DNA from: Bacillota bacterium | GTDB taxonomy: Bacteria; Bacillota_I; Bacilli_A; Acholeplasmatales; Acholeplasmataceae | DNA length: 9,200 nucleotides | Direction: 5' to 3' | Assembly: GCA_023458995.1 (NCBI GenBank) | Contig: JAEWVV010000167.1 | Location: 1 to 9,200, forward strand | Shown: in pieces, positions 1-6,854 of the stretch | Numbering within the stretch: position 1 is the stretch's first letter | Layout: every line of letters starts with the position of its first letter | The notes under the pieces: generated by a model | Told to the model about the DNA's origin: nothing | Database searches by the model: none | The model's input: only the letters and a program-made list of their open reading frames with translations | Translations under genes and position numbers: made by a program

Positions 1-1
1 A

Positions 2-1543
2 CAAGATTTATCACTTCTACCACGTAAGATGGAAGAAACTCAACAAAAGATTAGTATTCCATTATATGGCATGGTTAAAGAAAGCGGCGGTTTTGCAGCG
101 ATCATTACTGAAGGCGATGCAATGGCAAATATTCATGCTGACGTTAGTGGTCGTATCGACTCCTATAATAAAGCCTATACATCCTTTGATTTAAGAGAAA
201 CCGAACGTGTAACGTTAGGATCAGGATTTAATCAATATGGAATTAACTTATGGACGAAAGATATTGTGAATACAGACTTTAGTGTGAGTTATGAGTTTTT
301 AGCAGGTGTTATGAATTCATATGTTGGTGTTGCTAAGAGCTATCGTGATCATTTAATCAGTTTAGGTTTAACAGACCGCGATGAAACGACTAAAACCGTA
401 TTAAATACAGAATTTATTGGTGCATATGATAAAAAGGAATTCATTTTAGGTGTTCCTCATTATGCAACACGTTCGATGACGACTTTTGCAGAAGCAAAAG
501 AAATTATCGATGAACTTGCTAAACGTAATGTAAGTACATTAAATGTTTCCTATTTAGGCTTAATGAATGGTGGATTAACATCCTCGATTCAAGATCAAGC
601 AAAGATTGAAAAAACACTTGGCGGGAAGAAAAAATATGAAAAGCTTTATGATGAACTTGAAGCATTAGATATTCCACTTTATGCGAAGCTAGATGTTGTT
701 ACAGCATCTAAATATCATAAACTCTTAGACAATTTTAGATACACTGCAACACGTATTGATGGATCACTTGCGTATTCATTTGAGTATCACTATCCATCAA
801 GACTTCCCTATTCTGAAACAGAGTTTATCCATTCAGCAGATAGTTATGTCATTAACCCTGTGTATTACCAAGCGGTTTATGATAAGTTTTCGGATAAGTA
901 TGACGGGGAATATTTATCCTTAGGTTATCTTGGCCAAACACTTGCAGGTCATTATACAAAAGAAGAATCCATTTACCGTCAAGATGCATTACGTATTCAA
1001 CGTGATGTATTATCAGGTATCACTGAAACATTGATGCTTGAAAATCCACTTGGATTTGCGATACCTTATGCAGATACCATTATTGACCTACCTACGGATA
1101 CAACACTTTATTCGATCATTGATGATCATATTCCGTTGTTACAACTTGCATTATCTGGTTTAGTCGATTATTCTGCAGAAAGTATTAATACAGCATCAAC
1201 ACGTAGTCCTGAATATAACTTCTTGAAGATATTAGAAACAGGATCAAACTTAAAGTACACATTATCCTATGATGATTCAAGAGAATTACTATCAACAGAG
1301 TATAACTACTTTATGTCAACACATTATGAAAATTGGTTGGATAAGATTGAATCTCAAGTGAATGAAATGGATGATTTAGGTATCCATGAAGGATATTTAG
1401 TCAATCATGAACGTATGGGACAAAACGTTTACCGTGTAACTTATTCACATGGTTTAGTTTTACTCATCAATTATAATCTTAATCCTGTCACTGTAGGTAC
1501 TACACAAGTACCTGCGATGGATTATGTCGTTGTGGGAGGTTAA
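2..1543 (+). CDS. DUF5696-type protein, C-terminal part (5' end outside window)
   Basis: The reading frame is open from base 2 with no stop before the first ATG at 29, so this is the 3' portion (about 513 codons) of a longer gene, not a protein starting at 29. From memory, the segment near its beginning (IPLYGMVKESGGFAAIITEG, then ADVSGRIDSYNKAY) and the Tyr-rich tail ending in MDYVVVGG match DUF5696 proteins, large Firmicutes proteins often encoded beside CUT1 sugar transporters. The middle (NVSYLGLMNGG, then a segment with LDIPLYAKLDVVTA) looks like alternating beta strands and helices, compatible with a TIM-barrel glycosidase-like fold, but I cannot name catalytic residues. No membrane segment is visible in the part present. 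It ends one base before the Met-Met start of the first permease, so co-transcription is likely. Its role is unknown; glycan binding or hydrolysis linked to the transporter is an inference. Confidence 0.75.
   Translation, partial: QDLSLLPRKMEETQQKISIPLYGMVKESGGFAAIITEGDAMANIHADVSGRIDSYNKAYTSFDLRETERVTLGSGFNQYGINLWTKDIVNTDFSVSYEFLAGVMNSYVGVAKSYRDHLISLGLTDRDETTKTVLNTEFIGAYDKKEFILGVPHYATRSMTTFAEAKEIIDELAKRNVSTLNVSYLGLMNGGLTSSIQDQAKIEKTLGGKKKYEKLYDELEALDIPLYAKLDVVTASKYHKLLDNFRYTATRIDGSLAYSFEYHYPSRLPYSETEFIHSADSYVINPVYYQAVYDKFSDKYDGEYLSLGYLGQTLAGHYTKEESIYRQDALRIQRDVLSGITETLMLENPLGFAIPYADTIIDLPTDTTLYSIIDDHIPLLQLALSGLVDYSAESINTASTRSPEYNFLKILETGSNLKYTLSYDDSRELLSTEYNYFMSTHYENWLDKIESQVNEMDDLGIHEGYLVNHERMGQNVYRVTYSHGLVLLINYNLNPVTVGTTQVPAMDYVVVGG
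1534..1539 (+). promoter_or_regulatory. Shine-Dalgarno GGGAGG for the first permease
   Basis: GGGAGG lies in the last codons of the DUF5696 gene, 8 bases before ATG 1548 and 5 before ATG 1545. It favours ATG 1548 (or 1545) over the upstream in-frame ATG at 1524, which lies before this site and has no comparable purine run. Confidence 0.75.
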
Positions 1544-1547
1544 GATG

Positions 1548-2498
1548 ATGGAAAAATTAAAACAATTCTTTAAACCTGTCACAAACCTGATTAAGCGTAT
1601 GAAGTCAAAAGAGATTACGTATAAGAATCAAAAAAGAATCTGGGCAGCTATCTTCTTAGCACCTTGGTTAATCGGATTTATTATTCTTTTCTTAGTACCA
1701 CTGATCAGATCACTTGTCTTTAGTTTTTATGAACTAACACCACAAGCTGGTTATATCGAACAAACTTTTATTGGTTTTCAAAACTATCTTTACGCGATTA
1801 ATGAGCAAGTAACAACAACATCATCATTTAGAGTTGAATTATTAAATACAACATTTGATTCACTCATTAATCTACCTGTATTACTTATTTTTAGTTTATT
1901 TATCGCTGTACTGTTGAACATGAAGTTTAGAGGAAGAGCCGTTATTCGAGCTATATTCTTTATTCCTGTAATTTTAAACTCAGCTGCAGTAGCAACAGCT
2001 TTAGGTGGTGGCGATGCCATTGCTCAAATACTTGAGCAATCAGGTATTGATAAAATCTTTGATTTAGAGTTTTATTTGATTCAAACAGGTTTAGGTCCAG
2101 TGATTGTTACCTTTATCGTTGGCTTGATTACAAGAATCTATGATATCTTAGCACTTGCAGGGGTTCCAATCTTGTTATTCTTAGCAAGTATTCAATCTGT
2201 TCCTAAACATTTATATGAAGCAGCTAAAATTGAAGGAGCAACCAGTTATGAAATGTTCTGGTTGATTACTTTACCTAACGTTTCACCTCATATCGTCACT
2301 GTGACGGTTTATGCACTTGTTGATACATTCTTAACATCTCCTGTATCAACGATCATCTCTGATGAACTTAAAGATCTTAATTGGGGCTTAAGTTCAGCGA
2401 TGGCATGGATCTATGTGGCAACCATTTTAGTCATGTTAGGTTCTCTTGCTGTTTTAGCGAAAGCGCTCAAGATTGGAGGTTCACACTATGAAAACTAA
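1548..2498 (+). CDS. ABC sugar transporter permease, CUT1 family (LacF/UgpA/MalF-like)
   Basis: This is an inner-membrane subunit of a binding-protein-dependent carbohydrate importer. From ATG 1548 the protein has 316 residues, normal for this permease class. The N-terminus is basic (KRMKSKEITYKNQKR) and precedes a first membrane helix at about 32-52. Further hydrophobic stretches lie near 108-125, 133-152, 182-215, 247-268 and 284-306. The cytoplasmic EAA loop that contacts the ATPase is clear at about 224-244 (EAAKIEGATSYEMFWLITLP). The FFIPVILNSAAVATALGGG stretch resembles the permease subgroup that I recall accompanying DUF5696 proteins, which fits the upstream neighbour. The gene overlaps the next permease by 11 bases, indicating translational coupling and a heterodimeric channel. 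Substrate cannot be read from the permease itself; peptidoglycan saccharides are inferred from the downstream genes. ATG 1545 is an equally possible start (one extra Met). Confidence 0.92.
   Translation: MEKLKQFFKPVTNLIKRMKSKEITYKNQKRIWAAIFLAPWLIGFIILFLVPLIRSLVFSFYELTPQAGYIEQTFIGFQNYLYAINEQVTTTSSFRVELLNTTFDSLINLPVLLIFSLFIAVLLNMKFRGRAVIRAIFFIPVILNSAAVATALGGGDAIAQILEQSGIDKIFDLEFYLIQTGLGPVIVTFIVGLITRIYDILALAGVPILLFLASIQSVPKHLYEAAKIEGATSYEMFWLITLPNVSPHIVTVTVYALVDTFLTSPVSTIISDELKDLNWGLSSAMAWIYVATILVMLGSLAVLAKALKIGGSHYEN
2019..2040 (+). repeat. Perfect 9-bp inverted repeat inside the permease gene
   Basis: ATTGCTCAA (2019-2027), a 4-base loop ATAC, then TTGAGCAAT (2032-2040) form a perfect 9-bp stem. 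It lies wholly within coding sequence (residues AIAQILEQ region of the first permease). No T-run follows, so it is not an intrinsic terminator. It may be coincidental or may form an mRNA hairpin. Confidence 0.6.
2475..2480 (+). promoter_or_regulatory. Shine-Dalgarno GGAGGT for the second permease
   Basis: GGAGGT sits inside the 3' end of the first permease gene with a 7-base spacer to ATG 2488. This sets the start at 2488. The in-frame TTG at 2473 overlaps this site and cannot use it. Confidence 0.85.
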
Positions 2499-3486
2499 CA
2501 TCTATGAACGCGTAAAAGCATCTGTTACTGGATATATTGATCATGTGATGGAACCTAGAACGATGCATAAGAGAAATAAGATCATTAAAAACGCTTTTGG
2601 TATGACCATGCGTTATGTCTTCTTAATTGGATTATGTTTTGTTATCTTATTCCCAACAATTCAGCAAATCTTAATGGCACTTCGTGCGCCGGGTGATGTG
2701 AATAACCCAGCCGTTGTCTGGATTCCAGCAAACTGGTCAATCATGAATATTGAATTATCCATGATGGCACTTCATTACTGGGATGCACTGTTTAACACAT
2801 TTAAGATGTCTGCGATCGTCATGATCTTACAGTTAGCATCAACAGCATTAGCGGGTTATACATTTAGCCGTCTACGTTTTAAAGGTAGTAACATTCTATT
2901 CGTTTTAGTTATCTTAACCATCGTTATTCCACCTCAAGCTTTATCACTCGCTCAGTTCCTTTATTTTAGAGATTTAAAACTGATTGGTAAGGAATCATCG
3001 ATTTACTTAATGAGTGGTCTTGGTATGGGTATTCGATCTGGTATCTTCATCTATATTTTTAGACAGTTCTTTAGAGGATTACCAAAAGAATTAGAAGAAT
3101 CAGCTCAAATTGATGGTGCTTCCGTATTTAGAACATTCTGGAATGTTATGTTACCAAACGCACGTGGTGCGATGGTAACCGTTGGACTTTTCGCTTTCGT
3201 ATGGCAGTGGAACGATGCTTATTTCGTTAAGATCTTTGAAGTCTCAACAGGAAGTTTCCCACTATTAACGATGCAACTTATTAACGTTGCTGAAAACGTT
3301 TATGCACAGTTATACTATTCAGGGGCATTAAACCTAGTTGGACAAAACGTTTGGGATAACCCGTTATTCTTATCATTAATCAGTAATGTATCTGCATTAC
3401 TCATCATGTTACCTTTACTTATTATGTATCTCTTTGTTCAAAAGGGATTCGTTGAATCAATTGAAAGAACAGGTATCGTTGGATAG
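2488..3486 (+). CDS. ABC sugar transporter permease, CUT1 family (LacG/MalG/UgpE-like)
   Basis: This is the second integral-membrane subunit of the same importer, 332 residues from ATG 2488. A cytoplasmic basic N-terminal segment of about 40 residues precedes helix 1 (about 42-64). Other hydrophobic stretches lie near 106-126, 134-156, 172-192, 226-246 and 296-317. The EAA loop is at about 204-223 (ESAQIDGASVFRTFWNVMLP), with the typical spacing between the conserved Gly and the Leu-Pro. The C-terminus (FVQKGFVESIERTGIVG) has the form usual for MalG-type subunits, which end in a short cytoplasmic tail after 'GI.G'. It overlaps the first permease by 11 bases and is followed after 15 bases by the YesL-like gene. 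No ATPase gene follows, so a shared MsmX/MsmK-type ATPase encoded elsewhere is inferred. Confidence 0.93.
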   Translation: MKTNIYERVKASVTGYIDHVMEPRTMHKRNKIIKNAFGMTMRYVFLIGLCFVILFPTIQQILMALRAPGDVNNPAVVWIPANWSIMNIELSMMALHYWDALFNTFKMSAIVMILQLASTALAGYTFSRLRFKGSNILFVLVILTIVIPPQALSLAQFLYFRDLKLIGKESSIYLMSGLGMGIRSGIFIYIFRQFFRGLPKELEESAQIDGASVFRTFWNVMLPNARGAMVTVGLFAFVWQWNDAYFVKIFEVSTGSFPLLTMQLINVAENVYAQLYYSGALNLVGQNVWDNPLFLSLISNVSALLIMLPLLIMYLFVQKGFVESIERTGIVG

Positions 3487-3501
3487 CCTATAAGAGGTTT
3501 T

Positions 3502-4155
3502 ATGAACTACGAGAAGTCTTTGTATCAAAAAATTAATACGATTGCGGATTGGATCATCAGAATTATATTGATCAATATTTTGATGATCCTCACCTCTTTG
3601 CCACTCATTACACTTTTTCCATCACTAGGTGCTGGATATAAGCTTTTTTATGAGTATAAGCATAAGAATGAAACGAAGTTATTTAAATCATATTTTTTGT
3701 TTTTCAAAGAAAACTTTATGCGTAAACTTCAAATTGGTTTAATCTTAACTATACTCATTGTTGTTGGATATTTCAATGTGACATATTATGTGGATATCTT
3801 AAAAGATAACCCCAATATTTTCTATCAGATTGGTTACTATATTACAGCGGCTTTTCTTGTAGGATGTTTGGTAGTTACCATGTACACATTACCGGTTGTA
3901 ATGATTTATCCGAGTTTACCGTTAAACCTGATGATGAAATTAGCATTTGCTTTATCAGGTAAGTATTTCTTTAGAACTGTATTACTTGTCATCGTCCATC
4001 TCATTCCGTTTGCACTTTTATTAACACCGATTACGACGTTGATTCTAGTGTTTATGGGATTATCATTACCGATGGTTTTAGCGATGATTATTCATGAAAA
4101 AGCAACAGATTATATCATCAGTTTAGGAGAGAATAATCATGAAAGTCGGACTTGA
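3502..4155 (+). CDS. DUF624 / YesL-like integral membrane protein
   Basis: A 217-residue protein with about five hydrophobic helices (near 17-37, 76-94, 108-136, 157-175 and 176-196). The N-terminal pattern ADWIIRIILINILMILTSLP, then PSLGAGYKLFYEYK, is characteristic of the DUF624 family, as in B. subtilis YesL, whose members run about 200-220 residues and are commonly encoded beside CUT1 sugar transporters. The biochemical role of the family is not established; assistance to transporter assembly or function is a guess from context. AAGAGG at 3492-3497 stands only 4 bases before ATG 3502, a tight spacer, so initiation may be weak or coupled to termination of the permease 15 bases upstream. 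The 3' end overlaps the start of namZ by 17 bases and contains its Shine-Dalgarno (AGGAGA, 4125-4130). Confidence 0.85.
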   Translation: MNYEKSLYQKINTIADWIIRIILINILMILTSLPLITLFPSLGAGYKLFYEYKHKNETKLFKSYFLFFKENFMRKLQIGLILTILIVVGYFNVTYYVDILKDNPNIFYQIGYYITAAFLVGCLVVTMYTLPVVMIYPSLPLNLMMKLAFALSGKYFFRTVLLVIVHLIPFALLLTPITTLILVFMGLSLPMVLAMIIHEKATDYIISLGENNHESRT

Positions 4156-5275
4156 AAGAATTGATGAATATCTAGATTTGTTTGAAAATAAACGTGTTGG
4201 TTTAATTACAAATCCTACAGGGATTGATCAATCGTTTCGTTCAACCATCGATATTCTCTTTGAAAAAGTGAATCTAACTGCACTTTTCTCACCAGAACAT
4301 GGCATTCGTGGAAATCTGCAAGCTGGTGTTCATCTTGAACCTTATTTAGATGATAAGACCAGTGTTATGGTTTATTCACTTTATGGGAATACAAGAAAAC
4401 CAACTCCTGAAATGTTAGAAAATTTAGATGTTTTAGTCTTTGATATGCAAGATGTAGGTGCTAGATTTTATACTTATCTCTACACCATGGCTTACGCGAT
4501 GATTGCATGTCAAGAAAACAATAAACAGTTTGTTGTTTTAGACAGACCGAATCCACTTGGTGGACTTAAAGTTGAAGGAAATATCCTTGATTTAAAGTAT
4601 CGCTCTTTTGTCGGATATTATGAATTACCTCAACGTTTTGGTTTAACACTTGGAGAACTTGCATTACTGTTTAATGATGTTTATAAGATTCGTTGTAACT
4701 TGGTTGTTGTCCCGATGGAAGGTTGGAAAAGAGATATGCTTTATCAGGACACAAAACTTCCTTGGGTTTTACCATCACCCAATATTCCTACACCTGAAAC
4801 AGTGATTAATTATGTTGGAACATGTATTTTTGAAGGAACTAATCTATCGGAAGGTAGAGGTACAACGAAACCTTTCCATTTGATTGGTGCTCCTTGGTTT
4901 AAGGCAGATGAAGTGATTAAAGCATTTGATGCGTACAAGCTAAAAGGTATTAAGCTTCGAAAACATTACTTTACGCCAACATTTTCCAAACATCATAATC
5001 AATTATGTGCAGGTGTCGAGTTTTATGTCTTAGATCACGAGGAAGCTGAACTCGTCTATGCAGGTATGGTTTTATTTAAAGTGATCAAAGATGTACATCA
5101 AGAGTTTGAATTAATACCTCCCTTTAGAGAAGGATCACACAAGTTCTTAAATTTACTTGTTGGAGATTCATTTTTGGATGGAGATATCGATTTAGAAAGT
5201 ATCAAACAAAAATTAGATTTGGATCAAAAGAAGTTTTACATGATAAAGGAGAAGTACCATCTGTATGCGCTATGA
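4139..5275 (+). CDS. namZ: Exo-beta-N-acetylmuramidase NamZ (DUF1343 family)
   Basis: NamZ enzymes release MurNAc from the non-reducing end of peptidoglycan saccharides such as MurNAc-GlcNAc. This 378-residue protein carries the family signatures in order: SPEHGIRG at 51-58 (Glu53 in the proposed active site), FDMQDVGARFYTY at 101-113, RPNPLGG at 136-142, the ELPQRFGLTLGELA segment at 162-175, WVLPSPNIPTPE at 209-220 and FEGTNLSEGRGTTKPF at 231-246. The protein starts directly in the catalytic domain (MKVGLERIDEYLDLF) with no signal peptide or lipobox, whereas the B. subtilis enzyme is secreted. I therefore infer a cytosolic enzyme acting on imported saccharides. ATG 4139 has AGGAGA 8 bases upstream. 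The gene overlaps the YesL-like gene by 17 bases and nagZ by 11. The neighbours NagZ, kinase and MurQ strongly support the muramidase assignment over the generic DUF1343 label. Confidence 0.92.
   Translation: MKVGLERIDEYLDLFENKRVGLITNPTGIDQSFRSTIDILFEKVNLTALFSPEHGIRGNLQAGVHLEPYLDDKTSVMVYSLYGNTRKPTPEMLENLDVLVFDMQDVGARFYTYLYTMAYAMIACQENNKQFVVLDRPNPLGGLKVEGNILDLKYRSFVGYYELPQRFGLTLGELALLFNDVYKIRCNLVVVPMEGWKRDMLYQDTKLPWVLPSPNIPTPETVINYVGTCIFEGTNLSEGRGTTKPFHLIGAPWFKADEVIKAFDAYKLKGIKLRKHYFTPTFSKHHNQLCAGVEFYVLDHEEAELVYAGMVLFKVIKDVHQEFELIPPFREGSHKFLNLLVGDSFLDGDIDLESIKQKLDLDQKKFYMIKEKYHLYAL
5245..5252 (+). promoter_or_regulatory. Shine-Dalgarno AAAGGAGA with long spacer to nagZ
   Basis: AAAGGAGA lies in the end of namZ. 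From its GGAG core (5248-5251) to ATG 5265 is 13 bases, longer than the usual 5-9. No nearer ATG, GTG or TTG exists in frame and TGA-TAA stops lie in frame at 5241-5246, so 5265 is the only reasonable start. Confidence 0.6.
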
Positions 5276-6854
5276 TATCAAGAAACTGACAACTGAAGAA
5301 AAAATAGGACAACTCTTGATGTTCGGTATAGAAGGAACAACCTTAACAGATCACGCGATTGAACTGATTAAAAAATACAAGGTTGGCAACATCATTCTTT
5401 TTGCTCGCAATGCAGATAATCCTAAACAACTCTTTGAACTCAATCAGAGTTTACAAAAGCTTGCGATGGCTGAACTAGGTATTCCTATGTTTATATCTAT
5501 TGACCAAGAAGGTGGTATGGTTACACGTATTTTTCATGGTGCAACTTTCTTTCCTGGAGCAATGACGATTTCAGCTGCTAACGGTTTAGAAGATAGTTAT
5601 AAGCTTGGTGATTTAATGGGGAGAGAACTTCAAGTGCTTGGTGTCAATATGAATTTAGCACCTGTACTTGATGTGAACAACAACCCTAAAAATCCAGTCA
5701 TTGGTGTAAGAAGTTATAGCGATGATCCTAAACGTGTGAGCGATTACGGCATAGAGTTTATGAAGGGTTTACAAAACCATGTGTTTGCAACTGGAAAACA
5801 TTTCCCTGGTCATGGTGATACATACTTAGATTCACACTTAGCATTACCTAAAGTTGATTATCCATTAGAAAGATTAAATTCAGTTGAACTCGTACCGTTT
5901 AAAAAAGCAATTAATGAAGGCATTAAAGCTCTTATGAGTTCACACATTGATTTTCCAGCTTTCACTGAAAACGGATTACCTACAACATTATCTAAAAAGT
6001 GTTTGACAGGTTTCCTTCGTGAAGAACTTAAATTCGATGGATTAATCGTAACCGATGGTATGGAGATGAAAGCTGTTCAAGATCACTATGGTACAGTTGA
6101 AGCATCTTTAATGGCAATTCAAGCTGGAGCAAATCTTGTTTGTATCTGTCATTCAGAACCACTTCAAAAAGAAGCAATCGTACGAATCAAGAATGCATTA
6201 GAATCAAATGAACTACTTATGTCTGAACTTGACGAACGTGTATCACGCGTTTTAAGATATAAAGAAGATATAAAACCTATGCCTTTAGAATCACCGTATG
6301 AAGCAATCAAACATATAGTTGAAAACGATGATACGAAGCGCATAAGTTATGAAATCACAAAAAGAGCAGCAACCTTAGTCAAAGGTGAAAAACTGAAACT
6401 AAAAGATAATGCACTCTTTATCGGGGTACTTCCAAAAGCTACTTCACAAGCAGATGATACCGATGGTTTATATGATATCATCAGCCAGATTAAAAAAGAA
6501 TTACCATCTTTAAAAACACATAAATTAGCCATCAATCCTTCTGATGAAGATATTGATGAAGTGATGATCAACGCTAAACAAGCTTCACAAATCTTAGTCA
6601 CTTCATACAATACAAACGTCTATTCATCACAGATTAAATTAATCAATAAGTTAAGTGAATTAGGCATCGAAGTCCATGTGATTGCGATGCGTAATCCTTA
6701 TGATTTATATTATACAGATCGTATTGATAACTTTGTATGTCTATATGAGTACACACCCAATTCAATCAAAGTATTAATCTCATATCTCAAAGGTGAATTA
6801 GTATTTGAAGGGAGGATTCCAGTAAGCTATGCGACATTTAGTGATCGGAATTGA
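5265..6854 (+). CDS. nagZ: Beta-N-acetylglucosaminidase NagZ, glycoside hydrolase family 3
   Basis: NagZ removes non-reducing GlcNAc from GlcNAc-MurNAc and related muropeptides. The 529-residue protein has a GH3 barrel over about 1-335: SIDQEGGMVTR at 78-88, LAPVLDVN at 131-138, and KHFPGHGDTYLDSH at 178-191, whose Asp189/His191 pair corresponds to the Asp-His acid/base dyad of NagZ enzymes. VTDGMEMKA at 262-270 holds the expected nucleophile Asp264. The KH(F)xGH(G) signature separates NagZ from GH3 beta-glucosidases. Residues about 340-529 form a second alpha/beta domain, as in Firmicutes two-domain NagZ. There is no signal peptide or lipobox (MRYDIKKLTTEEKIGQLL is already the catalytic domain), unlike the secreted B. 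subtilis enzyme, so a cytosolic location is inferred. It overlaps namZ by 11 bases and the kinase by 26, which implies coupled translation. Substrates probably come from the upstream ABC importer. Confidence 0.95.
   Translation: MRYDIKKLTTEEKIGQLLMFGIEGTTLTDHAIELIKKYKVGNIILFARNADNPKQLFELNQSLQKLAMAELGIPMFISIDQEGGMVTRIFHGATFFPGAMTISAANGLEDSYKLGDLMGRELQVLGVNMNLAPVLDVNNNPKNPVIGVRSYSDDPKRVSDYGIEFMKGLQNHVFATGKHFPGHGDTYLDSHLALPKVDYPLERLNSVELVPFKKAINEGIKALMSSHIDFPAFTENGLPTTLSKKCLTGFLREELKFDGLIVTDGMEMKAVQDHYGTVEASLMAIQAGANLVCICHSEPLQKEAIVRIKNALESNELLMSELDERVSRVLRYKEDIKPMPLESPYEAIKHIVENDDTKRISYEITKRAATLVKGEKLKLKDNALFIGVLPKATSQADDTDGLYDIISQIKKELPSLKTHKLAINPSDEDIDEVMINAKQASQILVTSYNTNVYSSQIKLINKLSELGIEVHVIAMRNPYDLYYTDRIDNFVCLYEYTPNSIKVLISYLKGELVFEGRIPVSYATFSDRN
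6808..6815 (+). promoter_or_regulatory. Shine-Dalgarno AAGGGAGG with long spacer to kinase gene
   Basis: This strong site in the 3' end of nagZ lies 13 bases before ATG 6829, again a long spacer. An in-frame TAA at 6823-6825 excludes any start between the site and the ATG, so 6829 is fixed. Confidence 0.65.

Noticed and set aside
29..1543. ATG 29 as the true start of the first gene
   Set aside because: The frame is open to the window edge at base 2, no good ribosome site precedes 29, and the residues encoded begin inside a domain rather than at a plausible N-terminus.
1524..1547. Upstream ATG 1524 for the first permease
   Set aside because: It would overlap the previous gene by 20 bases and precedes the GGGAGG site at 1534-1539, which correctly serves 1545/1548.
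1790..2020. Antisense open frame opposite the first permease
   Set aside because: It lies opposite a strongly supported membrane protein gene, has no recognisable motif and no convincing ribosome site.
1418..3352. 13-base direct repeat GGACAAAACGTTT at 1418-1430 and 3340-3352
   Set aside because: Both copies encode GQNV in unrelated proteins; one such 13-mer pair is expected by chance in a window of this size and base composition.
3487..3501. Terminator or promoter in the largest intergenic gap
   Set aside because: The gap is only 15 bases and holds just a Shine-Dalgarno-like AAGAGG; no hairpin or T-run.
6347..6610. Antisense open frame opposite nagZ
   Set aside because: Low-complexity Ser/Leu-rich translation opposite the NagZ C-terminal domain; a shadow of the coding strand.
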